Of a DNA stretch of 64,000 nucleotides, positions 43,533 to 52,117 are shown piece by piece (within the stretch, counting starts at the first letter, position 1; the number at the start of each line of letters is the position of its first letter). Both the position numbers and the translations under genes were made by a program. A model generated the notes under the pieces. It made no database searches and was not told the origin of the DNA. It was given only the letters and a program-made list of their open reading frames with translations. This DNA comes from CAWGLW01 sp963823525 (GTDB lineage: Bacteria > Pseudomonadota > Gammaproteobacteria > Steroidobacterales > Steroidobacteraceae), in NCBI GenBank assembly GCA_963823525.1, contig CAWGLW010000005.1, positions 1 to 64,000 of the forward strand, in the 5' to 3' direction.

Positions 43533-44009
43533 ATGGAGAACATTCGAAGCATCAGCGGTGACCTGCTGGCGCGGGATCTGCGCATAGCGATCGTTGCGGC
43601 TCGTTTCAACGAAGCCATCGTCGAGTCACTCATCCGGGGCGCGGTCGATACCTTGCTTCGCCACGGCAGCAGTGAAAAGCAGATCGAACTGATCCGCGTC
43701 CCCGGTGCGTTTGACCTGCCACTGGTGGTTCAACGGGCGGCCGCGAGCGGCCGTTACGACGCCGTGGTGGCACTCGGGGTCGTGATTCGCGGTGCAACCC
43801 CCCATTTTGATTTCGTCGCCGGACAATGTGCGGCGGGTCTCGCCAGCGTCGCACGGGACTCAGGCGTGCCGGTCGCGTTCGGCGTGCTGACCACCGAGAC
43901 GATCGAGCAGGCCATCGAACGCGCCGGAACCAAGGCGGGCAACAAGGGTGCCGACGCGGCACTGTGCGCCATCGAGCTGGCCAACCTGCTCAAGCGCCTG
44001 GAGGCCTGA
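43533..44009 (+). CDS. ribH: 6,7-dimethyl-8-ribityllumazine synthase
   Basis: 158 aa from ATG 43533, which follows GAGGAG at 8 nt (an in-frame codon at 43518 is less favoured). Family features: RIAIVAARFNEAIVESLI, VPGAFDLPLVVQR, ALGVVIRGATPHFDFVAGQ with the active-site His, and GVLTTETIEQAIERAGTKAG. It joins the RibB and RibD products. It is 19 bp after ribBA and 2 bp before nusB. Confidence 0.96.
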   Translation: MENIRSISGDLLARDLRIAIVAARFNEAIVESLIRGAVDTLLRHGSSEKQIELIRVPGAFDLPLVVQRAAASGRYDAVVALGVVIRGATPHFDFVAGQCAAGLASVARDSGVPVAFGVLTTETIEQAIERAGTKAGNKGADAALCAIELANLLKRLEA

Positions 44010-44011
44010 TC

Positions 44012-44476
44012 ATGGCAGGACGCCCGAACCGGCCGGCGCGGGCACGAAGCCTTGCACGCAAGTTCGCGATGCAGGCCCTCTACCAGTGGCAGTTGACCGG
44101 CTACGGTCCGGCCAAACTGCGTGATCAATTTGCCACCGAAGAGGGTTTCGAGGGTGCTGATCGGGAATACTTCGGCGAGCTGTTGGAGGGAATCATCTCG
44201 ACGATCGACGAGCTCGATCAGTCAATCACCGCGCTGGCCGATCGTCCACTGGCGCAACTCGACCCGGTTGAGCACGCGATCCTGCTGATCGGTGTGTTCG
44301 AACTCGGCCAGCGCGCCGATGTGCCCTACCGTGTCGTCATCAACGAGGGGGTCGAGTTGGCAAAGCGCTTTGGAGCGACCGAGGCGCACAAGTACGTCAA
44401 CGCCGTTCTGGACCGCGCGGCCGGAACTCTGCGGGCGGCGGAACAGGCCGCTGCGGCAGGTGGCGGTTCGCGCTGA
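44012..44476 (+). CDS. nusB: Transcription antitermination factor NusB
   Basis: 154 aa, all-helical NusB fold: ARKFAMQALYQWQLTG, LDPVEHAILLIGVFELGQR, VVINEGVELAKRFGATEAHK, FLVNAVLD-like end (YVNAVLDRAAG). NusB with NusE binds boxA RNA in ribosomal RNA antitermination. The ribH-nusB-thiL order is conserved. A short Ala/Gly-rich tail (EQAAAAGGGSR) is probably disordered. Confidence 0.95.
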   Translation: MAGRPNRPARARSLARKFAMQALYQWQLTGYGPAKLRDQFATEEGFEGADREYFGELLEGIISTIDELDQSITALADRPLAQLDPVEHAILLIGVFELGQRADVPYRVVINEGVELAKRFGATEAHKYVNAVLDRAAGTLRAAEQAAAAGGGSR

Positions 44477-44490
44477 TCCGGGCCCAGGCC

Positions 44491-45444
44491 GTGCCGCTCG
44501 GCGAATTTGACCTGATCGCAAAGTTTTTCTCCCGTCCGCCCGGGCGCGACGACGTCGTGCTCGGTGTCGGTGACGATGCGGCCCTCTTGCGCGTGCCCGC
44601 CGACCAGACCCTGGTCGCCGCGACGGATACGCTGGTCGAGGGACGACACTTCCTGACCGGCGCGTCGCCCGAGTCGATTGGTTACCGGGCCCTTGCGGTG
44701 AACCTGAGCGATCTTGCTGCAATGGGTGCTGAGCCGGCCTGGGCGCTGCTCTCATTGTCGATTCCAGCCGCAGATGAGATCTGGCTGAGCGGATTCGCCA
44801 AAGGTCTGCTGACCCTGGCGAGCCGGTTCGGTGTCGATCTCGTTGGCGGAGACACCGTGCGCGGCCCACTCGTCGTGACCGTGCAGCTGATGGGACTCGT
44901 GCCGGCGGGCAAGGCTTTGCGTCGCAGCACGGCTCGGCCGGGGGACCTGCTGTTCGTTTCGGGATGGCCCGGCGAGGCGGCCGCCGGGCTGGCCCGGTTG
45001 CGCACCTCCGATGCCGGTCCGGCAGGCCCCCTGGTTCGACGGTTCCTGTTTCCCGAACCGCGGCTCCGACTCGGACGCTTACTTCGCGATTACGCGACGT
45101 CGGCCATGGACGTCTCCGATGGCCTGCTCGGCGATGCGGAAAAGCTGTGCGCGGCAAGCGGTGTCTCCGCGTGCATCGATCTCGATGACCTGCCCGTGTC
45201 ACCGGAGTTGCTGCGGTGCCACCCGGCGACCGAGGCCGAGCGATTCGTGCTGCATGGAGGCGATGACTACGAGCTCATCTTTACGCTGCCGCCCGGCAAG
45301 GCGGTCGATGCTGTCCGTGAGCGTCTGCCAGCCGACTGTCCGATCACCGCAGTCGGGCGGATCGAAAGTGGGAGTGGCGTGCGATGCCAGAGAGGGGGCG
45401 CAACCGTGGTTGTGCCGGGAGGCGGCTATGACCACTTCACCTGA
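44491..45444 (+). CDS. thiL: Thiamine-monophosphate kinase
   Basis: 317 aa with GTG start at 44491, 14 bp after nusB. PurM-like ATP-dependent kinase: GEFDLIAKFF, VGDDAALLRVPADQTLVAAT (metal-binding Asp pair), DTLVEGRHF, ALAVNLSDLAAMGAEPAWAL, VGGDTVRGP, SAMDVSDGLLGDAEKLC. It makes thiamin diphosphate. Its last 17 bp overlap pgpA. Confidence 0.95.
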   Translation: MPLGEFDLIAKFFSRPPGRDDVVLGVGDDAALLRVPADQTLVAATDTLVEGRHFLTGASPESIGYRALAVNLSDLAAMGAEPAWALLSLSIPAADEIWLSGFAKGLLTLASRFGVDLVGGDTVRGPLVVTVQLMGLVPAGKALRRSTARPGDLLFVSGWPGEAAAGLARLRTSDAGPAGPLVRRFLFPEPRLRLGRLLRDYATSAMDVSDGLLGDAEKLCAASGVSACIDLDDLPVSPELLRCHPATEAERFVLHGGDDYELIFTLPPGKAVDAVRERLPADCPITAVGRIESGSGVRCQRGGATVVVPGGGYDHFT

Positions 45445-45931
45445 CAGCGATCGTGATCGCACGAAGCTGGGATTGAAGAGCCTGGCCGACCCGGTGCATT
45501 TCTTCGCGCTCGGATTCGGTTCCGGTCTGGCGCCCGTTGCGCCGGGGACGTTTGGTTCCATCGTGGGCGTGCTGTTTGCGCTGATCGTGGCGCCGCTCGG
45601 GCCCTGGGCGGCGGGCGGGCTCACGTTGCTGGCCTGCCTCCTCGGCATCTGGATCTGCGGCGCGAGCGCATCCCGGCTGGGTGTTCACGATCACCCGTCA
45701 ATCGTCTGGGACGAAATCGCAGGGATGATGATCGCGATGCTGGCGGCGCCCCCCGTCGGCTGGGGTTACCTGCTGGCATTCGCCTTGTTTCGTCTGTTCG
45801 ATATCTGGAAGCCGTGGCCGATCCGGGAGATCGATCACGGAATGCGCGGCGGCATCGGCATTATGCTCGACGACGTAGTGGCTGGGCTCATGGCTGCCGT
45901 CGTACTCATGCTGGTTAGAACAATACTGTGA
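45428..45931 (+). CDS. pgpA: Phosphatidylglycerophosphatase A
   Basis: 167 aa from ATG 45428, inside the end of thiL. Inner-membrane enzyme that makes phosphatidylglycerol. PgpA motifs: GFGSGLAPVAPGTFGSIVGV, the DHPSIVWDEIAGM segment with the essential acidic residues, and RLFDIWKPWPIREID near the last helices. Three to four membrane segments. The stop TGA overlaps the GTG of the following kinase gene by 4 bp. Confidence 0.95.
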   Translation: MTTSPDSDRDRTKLGLKSLADPVHFFALGFGSGLAPVAPGTFGSIVGVLFALIVAPLGPWAAGGLTLLACLLGIWICGASASRLGVHDHPSIVWDEIAGMMIAMLAAPPVGWGYLLAFALFRLFDIWKPWPIREIDHGMRGGIGIMLDDVVAGLMAAVVLMLVRTIL

Positions 45932-47274
45932 CAGATAGACAAGCTGCTTACCCGGGTGCGAAAACTGAACCGATGCTTGTGGCGCCGACCATGGGGCCGC
46001 CGGAGCGCATCGGTAAGTACTATGTCGTTCACGAGGTCGGACGCGGGAGCACCGGAACGGTCTACCTGTCCCACGATCCGTTTTACGGGCGTGACGTAGC
46101 GATAAAGGTCTATCACGCCACGACGCCGAGTAATACTGACGGGCGCAATGCCAGGCGCATGTTCCTCGGCGAGGCGAACATGGTCGGCAAGCTTCAGCAC
46201 CCCAATATCGTACCGATTTACGACGCAGGCGAAGAGGGCGGGCATCGCTACATCGTGACCGAACACGTTCACGGCGCGCGCACCCTGTCGGTCTACTGCC
46301 GTCCGGCGAGCCTGCTGCCGATCGACCGCGTGGTCAGCATCATCTACAAGGTCGTCAAGGCGTTGCATTACGCACACCTGCGCGGCGTCGTGCATCGTGA
46401 CATCAAGCCGTCAAACCTGCTGCTTACCCAGGAAGGCGACGTGCGGCTCGTGGACTTCGGCATCGCGCTGGTGGCCGACTCGGACGTCTCGCGACTGGAA
46501 GGCGTTGCCGGCAGTCCCGCCTACATGTCACCCGAACAGGTCCAGGGCCTGGACACCGACCCGCGATCCGATCTCTATTCGCTCGGGGCGGTCATGTACG
46601 AAATGCTCTGCGGGCACCGGCCATACCGCGCCGGTGCGCTGGGCAAGTTGCTCAAAGAGATCGTGCATGGATCTCCGGTTCCGCTGCGCGAGGTGCGGCC
46701 GGAAATCCCCCCTGAACTCGAGGCCGTCGTCGATCGTGCCCTGCAGAAAGAGCCGGGCAAGCGCTATCGAAGCGGAGCGGAATTTGCTGCCGAATTGACC
46801 CGGGTGCATCAGAAACTCCGTGCCGCGCAGGCGGACCTCGATGACGAGGAAAGCTTCGCTGTGTTGCGCAAGCTGCGCTTCTTCCATGACTTCTCGCACG
46901 CGGAGATTCATGAGGTCATGCAGGCTGGAAGCTGGGTCGAATGCCAGCCCGGCGAGCCCGTGCTGCGTCCCGGCGACACCGACGATCGCTTCTACGTCGT
47001 CGTATCGGGTCGCGTGCAGGTTACCCGCCGGGGCGAGGTCATTGGCCGGATAGACAGCGGTGGCTGCTTCGGCGAAGCCGGTTTTGGCGAAGGATCGCGC
47101 CAGGACGTGGTGATCGAGGCCGTTGGGCCCGTGACGCTGCTGAAGGTCTCGGCGACGCTGCTCGAACAGGTGACGATCTCCTGCCAGTTGAAGTTCAACA
47201 AAGTCTTCCTGAGAGAGCTGGTCGGTCGCCTGCAGCACGGGGAACGCACCTCGCGCTCCAGTGAGGCGAACTGA
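45928..47274 (+). CDS. Ser/Thr protein kinase fused to a cyclic-nucleotide-binding domain
   Basis: 448 aa, GTG start overlapping the pgpA stop. The kinase domain (about 30-290) is complete: glycine loop GRGSTG (38-43), Lys60 in VAIKVYH, HRDIKPSNLLL (HRD 156-158), DFG 176-178, and SPAYMSPEQ. A C-terminal cNMP-binding/CAP_ED-like domain (about 315-440) shows FFHDFSHAEIHEVMQAGSWV, FYVVVSGRVQVTR and GGCFGEAGFGEGSRQDVVIE, the latter resembling the phosphate-binding cassette with its Glu and an Arg. No transmembrane segment is visible, so the protein is cytosolic. Ligand-controlled phosphorylation is an inference from the fusion. Confidence 0.92.
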   Translation: MTDRQAAYPGAKTEPMLVAPTMGPPERIGKYYVVHEVGRGSTGTVYLSHDPFYGRDVAIKVYHATTPSNTDGRNARRMFLGEANMVGKLQHPNIVPIYDAGEEGGHRYIVTEHVHGARTLSVYCRPASLLPIDRVVSIIYKVVKALHYAHLRGVVHRDIKPSNLLLTQEGDVRLVDFGIALVADSDVSRLEGVAGSPAYMSPEQVQGLDTDPRSDLYSLGAVMYEMLCGHRPYRAGALGKLLKEIVHGSPVPLREVRPEIPPELEAVVDRALQKEPGKRYRSGAEFAAELTRVHQKLRAAQADLDDEESFAVLRKLRFFHDFSHAEIHEVMQAGSWVECQPGEPVLRPGDTDDRFYVVVSGRVQVTRRGEVIGRIDSGGCFGEAGFGEGSRQDVVIEAVGPVTLLKVSATLLEQVTISCQLKFNKVFLRELVGRLQHGERTSRSSEAN

Positions 47275-47294
47275 ACGGGCGCAGGGCGTTCGGT

Positions 47295-48158
47295 TCAGCC
47301 GGCCTCGGCCTGTTTATCGCGCTCGATGAGCGCATACGCCGAGTGATTATGTATCGATTCGAAGTTCTCCGCTTCGACCACGTAGGCGCCCACTCGCGGG
47401 TCATCGTTCAGTCGCATCGCGACATCGCGCACGATGTCCTCGACGAACTTCGGATTATCGTAAGCGCGTTCGGTTACGTATTTTTCGTCGGGCCGCTTGA
47501 GAATTCCGAATAACTCGCTGGAGGCTTCCTGCTCGGCGAACTCGATGAGTTCTTCGATCCAGATGTGCTCCTGGACCCGGGCCTTGATCGTTATCTGTGA
47601 GCGCTGATTGTGTGCGCCGTAGTCAGCGATCCCCTTGGAACAGGGACAAAGGCTGGTAACGCCGACCCGCACGTGGACCCACATCTGTTCGTTCCCGTCG
47701 TGAATTTCGCCGACCAGGCTCGCTTCATAATTCATCAGGCTTGCGACCCGCGAGACGGGCGCCTGCTTCATGACGAAGTAGGGAAAGCTCATTTCAATGT
47801 GACCCGACGTTGCACCGAGCCTGGCCGTCATCTCGGCCAGCATCTGGCGGAACGAGTCGACTGAAATTTCCCGCTCGTGCTGGTGCAGGACTTCCACGAA
47901 GCGTGACATGTGCGTGCCTTTGAAATCCTGGGGCAACGCGACGTACATGTTGAAGTTTGCGACCGTGTGCTGTTCGCCCCCGGACCGATCCTTGATCCGG
48001 ACCGGGTGAAAGATGTCCTTTATGCCGACCTTGTTGATCGGGATACGGCGCGAGTCCGTCCGGCCCTGCACGTCTTCCATGGTGAATGTCGAGCGCGCGC
48101 GTGCCGGCTCATCGGTGCGAGCGTGGCCGGCAGCAGGGGTTGTTGTTGACTGGTCCAT
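47295..48158 (-). CDS. folE2: GTP cyclohydrolase FolE2 (type IB)
   Basis: 287 aa. It makes dihydroneopterin triphosphate, the first step of folate synthesis, using a metal-flexible site. Family segments: VGIKDIFHPVRIKDRSG, the catalytic-Cys motif TSLCPCSKGIADYGAHNQR, VQEHIWIEELIEFAEQEAS and NHSAYALIER. FolE2 often substitutes for zinc-dependent FolE under zinc limitation; no Zur-like operator is evident. It is convergent with the kinase gene (20 bp) and downstream of dxs on the same strand. Confidence 0.95.
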   Translation of the reverse strand: MDQSTTTPAAGHARTDEPARARSTFTMEDVQGRTDSRRIPINKVGIKDIFHPVRIKDRSGGEQHTVANFNMYVALPQDFKGTHMSRFVEVLHQHEREISVDSFRQMLAEMTARLGATSGHIEMSFPYFVMKQAPVSRVASLMNYEASLVGEIHDGNEQMWVHVRVGVTSLCPCSKGIADYGAHNQRSQITIKARVQEHIWIEELIEFAEQEASSELFGILKRPDEKYVTERAYDNPKFVEDIVRDVAMRLNDDPRVGAYVVEAENFESIHNHSAYALIERDKQAEAG

Positions 48159-48246
48159 GCGTGCGGAACCTGCGGGGCTGCGTCATTCGGGCGGAAAGGG
48201 AATGGCGAAGTATAAGCGAGGCGGCTTCGGGAATCTCCCGCAGCCT

Positions 48247-50157
48247 CTATAGAGATGATGCGCCGCCAATCACGGCGACACGCCCTTTTCTGCCCGCGTC
48301 CCAGATTTCGGCGATCTCGCGTTCGATTCCGATGGAATCAAGGCCGGCCATTGCAAGGCATTCCTCGCGCGACCCATGTTCAATAAACCGGTCAGGAATG
48401 CCGACGTGATGGACCATGCAGTCGATGCCATGCGCCGCGAGGCACTCACTGACCGCACTGCCGGCACCTCCGGCGACTACGTTTTCCTCGAGCGTTACGA
48501 CGCAGCGATGCGTGGCTGCCAGCCTGCAGACGGTCTTCACGTCCAGCGGCTTCACGAATCGCATGTTGACGAGTGTGGCGTCGTAGCGTTCGGCCAGCGC
48601 TTCACACGGCGTGACCATCGTTCCGAATGCCAGCAGCAAAAGGCCGGAGCGGCCCTCGCGGCGCACTTCGGCGCGGCCGAGGGGCAGGGCGGTCATCTCG
48701 CGTTCAATCGTCACACCCGGGCCCTGTCCGCGCGGATAGCGCACGGCGCCGGGGCCGTCGAGCGTCGTGCAGGTGTACAGCATCTGCCGGCATTCGTTTT
48801 CATCGGCCGGCGTCATCACCACCATGTTCGGTATGCATCGCAGGAAGCTCAGATCGAAGGCGCCCTGGTGCGTGGCACCGTCACCGCCAACCAGTCCGCC
48901 ACGGTCGATTGCAAAAGCGACTGGCAGATTCTGCAGGGCCACGTCGTGAATCAGCTGGTCGTAGGCACGCTGAAGGAAGGTCGAGTAAATCGCGACCACC
49001 GGCCGCGACCCCTCGCAGGCCAGTCCCGCAGCGAAGGTCACGGCGTGCTGCTCCGCGATCGCGACGTCGAAGTAGCGATCTGGAAACCGCCGGGAATATT
49101 CAACCATGCCGGAGCCTTCGCGCATCGCCGGTGTAATTCCGACGATTCGCTCGTCCCGCTGTGCCATGTCGCACAGCCAGTCGCCGAACACCTTCGAGTA
49201 GACCGGGCCGGTTTCTTCTCCCTTGAAAATCGTGCCGCTGGCCGGGTCAAACGGGCCGGGCCCGTGCCATTTGATTGGATCGGCTTCGGCCGGCGCGTAG
49301 CCCTTTCCCTTGCGCGTCACGACATGCAGAAATTGCGGGCCCTGAAGATCGCGGAGGTTGGTCAGTGTCTTGACCAGGGCGTCGAGGTCGTGACCGTCAA
49401 TTGGCCCGATATAGTTGAAGCCGAGTTCCTCGAACATCGTTCCCGGCAGGACCATCCCCTTGACGTGTTCCTCTGATCGTCGCGCGAGCTCCCACACGGT
49501 CGGCATCCGGCGCAGTATCTTTTTGCCACCCTCGCGCAGCGTGGAATACGTCTTGCCGGAAAGCACGCGCGCAAAATAGTTGGACAGCGCGCCGACATTC
49601 TCCGAGATTGACATGTCATTGTCGTTCAGGACGACGAGCATGTTCACATCGAGTGGCCCTGCGTGATTGAGCGCTTCGAACGCCTGCCCGCCACTCATCG
49701 CGCCGTCGCCGATCACGGCGACGACCCGTCGATTGATTCCTGCTCTCGCCAGGCCAAGAGCCATGCCGAGCGCCGCGCTGATCGAACTGCTCGAATGACC
49801 AACACCGAACGTGTCGTATTCACTCTCTGTCCGGTTCGGGAACGGGGCCAGTCCGCCCTTGTGCTTGATGCTCTGCAAGCGGTCACGACGCCCGGTCAGC
49901 ACCTTGTGCGGGTAGGCCTGGTGGCCGACGTCCCAGACGAGCCGGTCGTCTGGGGTTTCGAAGATGTAATGCAGCGCGATGGTCAATTCCACTGTTCCGA
50001 GACCCGCTGCAAAATGCCCGCCCATCTGGCTGACGCCCTGGATCAGGAAATCGCGCAATTCGTTTGCCAGTGGCACCAGGTCGGTCTCCGCCAGCTGACG
50101 CAAGTCGGCCGGCGAATCGATGCGCGAAAGCAACGGGTAACGTTCTTCAGGGAGCAT
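48247..50157 (-). CDS. dxs: 1-deoxy-D-xylulose-5-phosphate synthase
   Basis: 636 aa from the ATG at 50157 (MLPEERYPLLSRIDSPADLR); an upstream TTG at 50178 would add seven residues. Thiamin diphosphate enzyme that starts the MEP isoprenoid pathway. Motifs: LVWDVGHQAYPHKVLTGRRD, GDGAMSGGQAFEALNHAG (ThDP/Mg site), FNYIGPIDGHD, and IAEQHAVTFAAGLACEG. Third gene of an xseB-ispA-dxs cluster, so isoprenoid chain synthesis and its precursor supply are linked. Confidence 0.96.
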   Translation of the reverse strand: MLPEERYPLLSRIDSPADLRQLAETDLVPLANELRDFLIQGVSQMGGHFAAGLGTVELTIALHYIFETPDDRLVWDVGHQAYPHKVLTGRRDRLQSIKHKGGLAPFPNRTESEYDTFGVGHSSSSISAALGMALGLARAGINRRVVAVIGDGAMSGGQAFEALNHAGPLDVNMLVVLNDNDMSISENVGALSNYFARVLSGKTYSTLREGGKKILRRMPTVWELARRSEEHVKGMVLPGTMFEELGFNYIGPIDGHDLDALVKTLTNLRDLQGPQFLHVVTRKGKGYAPAEADPIKWHGPGPFDPASGTIFKGEETGPVYSKVFGDWLCDMAQRDERIVGITPAMREGSGMVEYSRRFPDRYFDVAIAEQHAVTFAAGLACEGSRPVVAIYSTFLQRAYDQLIHDVALQNLPVAFAIDRGGLVGGDGATHQGAFDLSFLRCIPNMVVMTPADENECRQMLYTCTTLDGPGAVRYPRGQGPGVTIEREMTALPLGRAEVRREGRSGLLLLAFGTMVTPCEALAERYDATLVNMRFVKPLDVKTVCRLAATHRCVVTLEENVVAGGAGSAVSECLAAHGIDCMVHHVGIPDRFIEHGSREECLAMAGLDSIGIEREIAEIWDAGRKGRVAVIGGASSL

Positions 50158-50216
50158 TGCGGCGCAGTTTACACACAAGCAGGCAATTTACCGCGCAGGA
50201 TACGCTCGGCGAGGGC

Positions 50217-51113
50217 TCAGTGGGAGCGACTGAGCATCCAGTCGGCCAGCTTCCCCAGCGCCCGGCCGCGCCAGCCGTTTTCGGCGAGCAACCCGGCCGC
50301 GCCCTCGTGGAGTTCCCGCACGCGTTCGCGGGCCTTTCCGATCCCGGCAATGGCGGGGTAGGTTGGCATGGCGCGGGCCTGGTCGCTGCCTGTAGCCTTG
50401 CCCAGCAACGCGTCGTTGCCCTCGACGTCGAGGATGTCGTCCTGAATCTGGAAGGCCAGCCCGACGGCGGCGCCAAAACTGCCCAGCGCCGCCAGCTGGC
50501 CCGCGTTGACCCGCTCCGAACAATGGGCGGCCATCAGCACGCTGGCCCGTATCAGTGCGCCGGTCTTCAGTGCGTGCAACTGCTCGATCTCGCCGATGCT
50601 CAGCACACGACCTTCCGCTTCGAGGTCAAGGGCCTGTCCGCCGGCCATTCCCGCCGTACCACTGGCGTCAGCCAGCAACTCGATGAGGCCCACCCGTATC
50701 CGGTTATCCTGCGGCATATTCGGATGGCTCGCCAGCAGCTTGAACGCAAGCACCTGCAGCGAGTCCCCGGCCAGGATGGCCGTTCCTTCGTCAAATGCGC
50801 GGTGGCAGGTCGGTCGTCCGCGACGCAGGTCGTCGTCGTCCATCGCCGGCAGGTCATCGTGGACCAGCGAATACGCGTGAATCAGTTCAATTGCGCAAGC
50901 GACCGCATCGACGCGATCGAGCGGCGTTTCCAGGGTCTCGGCGGTCGCGTAGGCAAGTGCCGGTCGAATCCGTTTGCCCGGGCCGAGTACGCTGTAACGT
51001 TGCGCGGCGTGCAGACGCTGCGGTGCCAGCCGCTCGCTCGGCAGCCAGTGATCGAGTTGCTCTTCGACCCGGACACGCCAGGAATCCAGGCGGGTGCTCA
51101 GCGTGTCATCCAT
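50217..51113 (-). CDS. ispA: Farnesyl diphosphate synthase (short-chain polyprenyl synthase)
   Basis: 298 aa from ATG 51113; an upstream TTG (51137) is possible. Both aspartate-rich motifs are present: the first in HDDLPAMDDDDLRRGRPTCH and the second in FQIQDDILDVEGND. Also GKRIRPALAYATAE and GQALDLEAEG. It builds geranyl and farnesyl diphosphate from IPP and DMAPP. About 30 bp after xseB and 60 bp before dxs. Confidence 0.95.
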   Translation of the reverse strand: MDDTLSTRLDSWRVRVEEQLDHWLPSERLAPQRLHAAQRYSVLGPGKRIRPALAYATAETLETPLDRVDAVACAIELIHAYSLVHDDLPAMDDDDLRRGRPTCHRAFDEGTAILAGDSLQVLAFKLLASHPNMPQDNRIRVGLIELLADASGTAGMAGGQALDLEAEGRVLSIGEIEQLHALKTGALIRASVLMAAHCSERVNAGQLAALGSFGAAVGLAFQIQDDILDVEGNDALLGKATGSDQARAMPTYPAIAGIGKARERVRELHEGAAGLLAENGWRGRALGKLADWMLSRSH

Positions 51114-51144
51114 GTCGGGTTCTCGCGGCGGATGCAATCGCCCC

Positions 51145-51384
51145 TCAGTCTTCGGGTTCGAACGGTTCTGTCGGCGCGTCGGGCGTCTTTTTTAACAGGA
51201 TTTCGACCCGCTGCTCAGCCTTCCGCAGGTCGGCCTGACAACCGCGGGCGAGTTCCACGCCGCGCTCGAACTGCTTGAGGGCCTCTTCGAGGGGCAGGTC
51301 ACCGTTTTCGAGTCGCTCGACGACGGTCTCCAGTTCCGCCAGGGACTGCTCGAAATCGCGCGTTTTGGTTTTTCTGGTTGCCAC
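51145..51384 (-). CDS. xseB: Exodeoxyribonuclease VII small subunit
   Basis: 79 aa. The short helical hairpin of XseB is plain: FEQSLAELETVVERLENGDL, then PLEEALKQFERGVELARGCQ. It binds the large subunit XseA to form the nuclease; xseA is not in the window. An acidic C-terminal tail (TPDAPTEPFEPED) is normal. First gene of the ispA-dxs cluster. Confidence 0.95.
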   Translation of the reverse strand: MATRKTKTRDFEQSLAELETVVERLENGDLPLEEALKQFERGVELARGCQADLRKAEQRVEILLKKTPDAPTEPFEPED

Positions 51385-51496
51385 AGGAGCCTCCGAACCG
51401 CGAAGCCTTACACAGCGAACGAATCGAGGTCAACGATGGAAGAAACCGCAATACCGGTCTGCTCTGATGCCGCTCCCGGCGTATCGGTGTTAGCGT

Positions 51497-51549
51497 TGAC
51501 TCTGGCCGAGTCACCGATTATCTTATCGGATTATTAGACTGAGTCTAAA
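51497..51549 (+). promoter_or_regulatory. Promoter with 7-1-7 palindrome ahead of rubrerythrin
   Basis: TTGACT (51497-51502) and TATCTT (51520-51525) are separated by 17 nt. Just downstream is TTAGACTGAGTCTAA (51535-51549), two 7-bp arms around one base, the geometry of Fur/PerR-family operators, located where a bound repressor would block transcription. The sequence itself is not a close match to the known Fur or PerR consensus, so the regulator is unassigned. Confidence 0.5.
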
Positions 51550-51599
51550 CACGCGACGGTCGAGCCGACCGCCGCTCCCAACGCAGAGTGGAGGAAACG

Positions 51600-52016
51600 A
51601 TGAAGGATTTGAAGGGTACCCAGACCGAGGAAAACCTCAAGGCCGCGTTTGCCGGCGAGTCGCAGGCAAATCGCCGTTATCTTTACTTCGCTCAGAAAGC
51701 CGACATCGAAGGCTTCAATGACGTTGCCACGGTTTTTCGGTCGACCGCCGAAGGCGAGACGGGCCATGCTCACGGGCACCTCGAGTACCTCGAGCAGGTC
51801 GGGGATCCCGCGACCGGACTGCCGATCGGTGGTACGTCGGACAATTTGAAGGCAGCGATCGCTGGTGAAACGCACGAGTACACGGACATGTACCCGGGGA
51901 TGGCGAAAGCGGCCCGCGACGAAGGCTTTGATGAGATTTCCGACTGGTTCGAGACACTCGCCAAGGCGGAGCGGTCGCATGCGAACCGATTCCAGAAGGC
52001 CCTCGACGCCCTCTGA
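51600..52016 (+). CDS. Rubrerythrin family protein lacking the rubredoxin domain
   Basis: 138 aa from ATG 51600, preceded by GGAGGAAACG. Ferritin-like four-helix di-iron protein with Glu/His ligands in AAFAGESQANRRYLYFAQKA, STAEGETGHAHGHLEYLEQ, IAGETHEYTDMYPGMA and AKAERSHANRF. Rubrerythrins reduce hydrogen peroxide using electrons from a rubredoxin or similar partner; here the usual C-terminal rubredoxin domain is missing, so an external electron donor is needed. The neighbouring Fe-S protein is a plausible one. Confidence 0.92.
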   Translation: MKDLKGTQTEENLKAAFAGESQANRRYLYFAQKADIEGFNDVATVFRSTAEGETGHAHGHLEYLEQVGDPATGLPIGGTSDNLKAAIAGETHEYTDMYPGMAKAARDEGFDEISDWFETLAKAERSHANRFQKALDAL

Positions 52017-52042
52017 TCGGTTGATCCATGCGGACTTGAGAC

Positions 52043-52078
52043 AAGGGCGGATCCTGCACCGGGTCCGCCCTTTCGTTT
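52043..52078 (+). terminator. Intrinsic terminator after rubrerythrin
   Basis: AAGGGCGGATCC (52043-52054) and GGGTCCGCCCTT (52061-52072) pair over 12 bp with one wobble around loop TGCACC, followed by TTCGTTT. It probably attenuates or separates rubrerythrin transcription from the two downstream genes. Confidence 0.65.
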
Positions 52079-52117
52079 GCGGTCAGCGCGGTAATGTCAG
52101 CTGCGAGGAGAAGGTGA

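Noticed and set aside
48376..51278. Long plus-strand frames over dxs and ispA
   Set aside because: Antisense shadows; their translations show no domains while the minus strand has clear enzymes.
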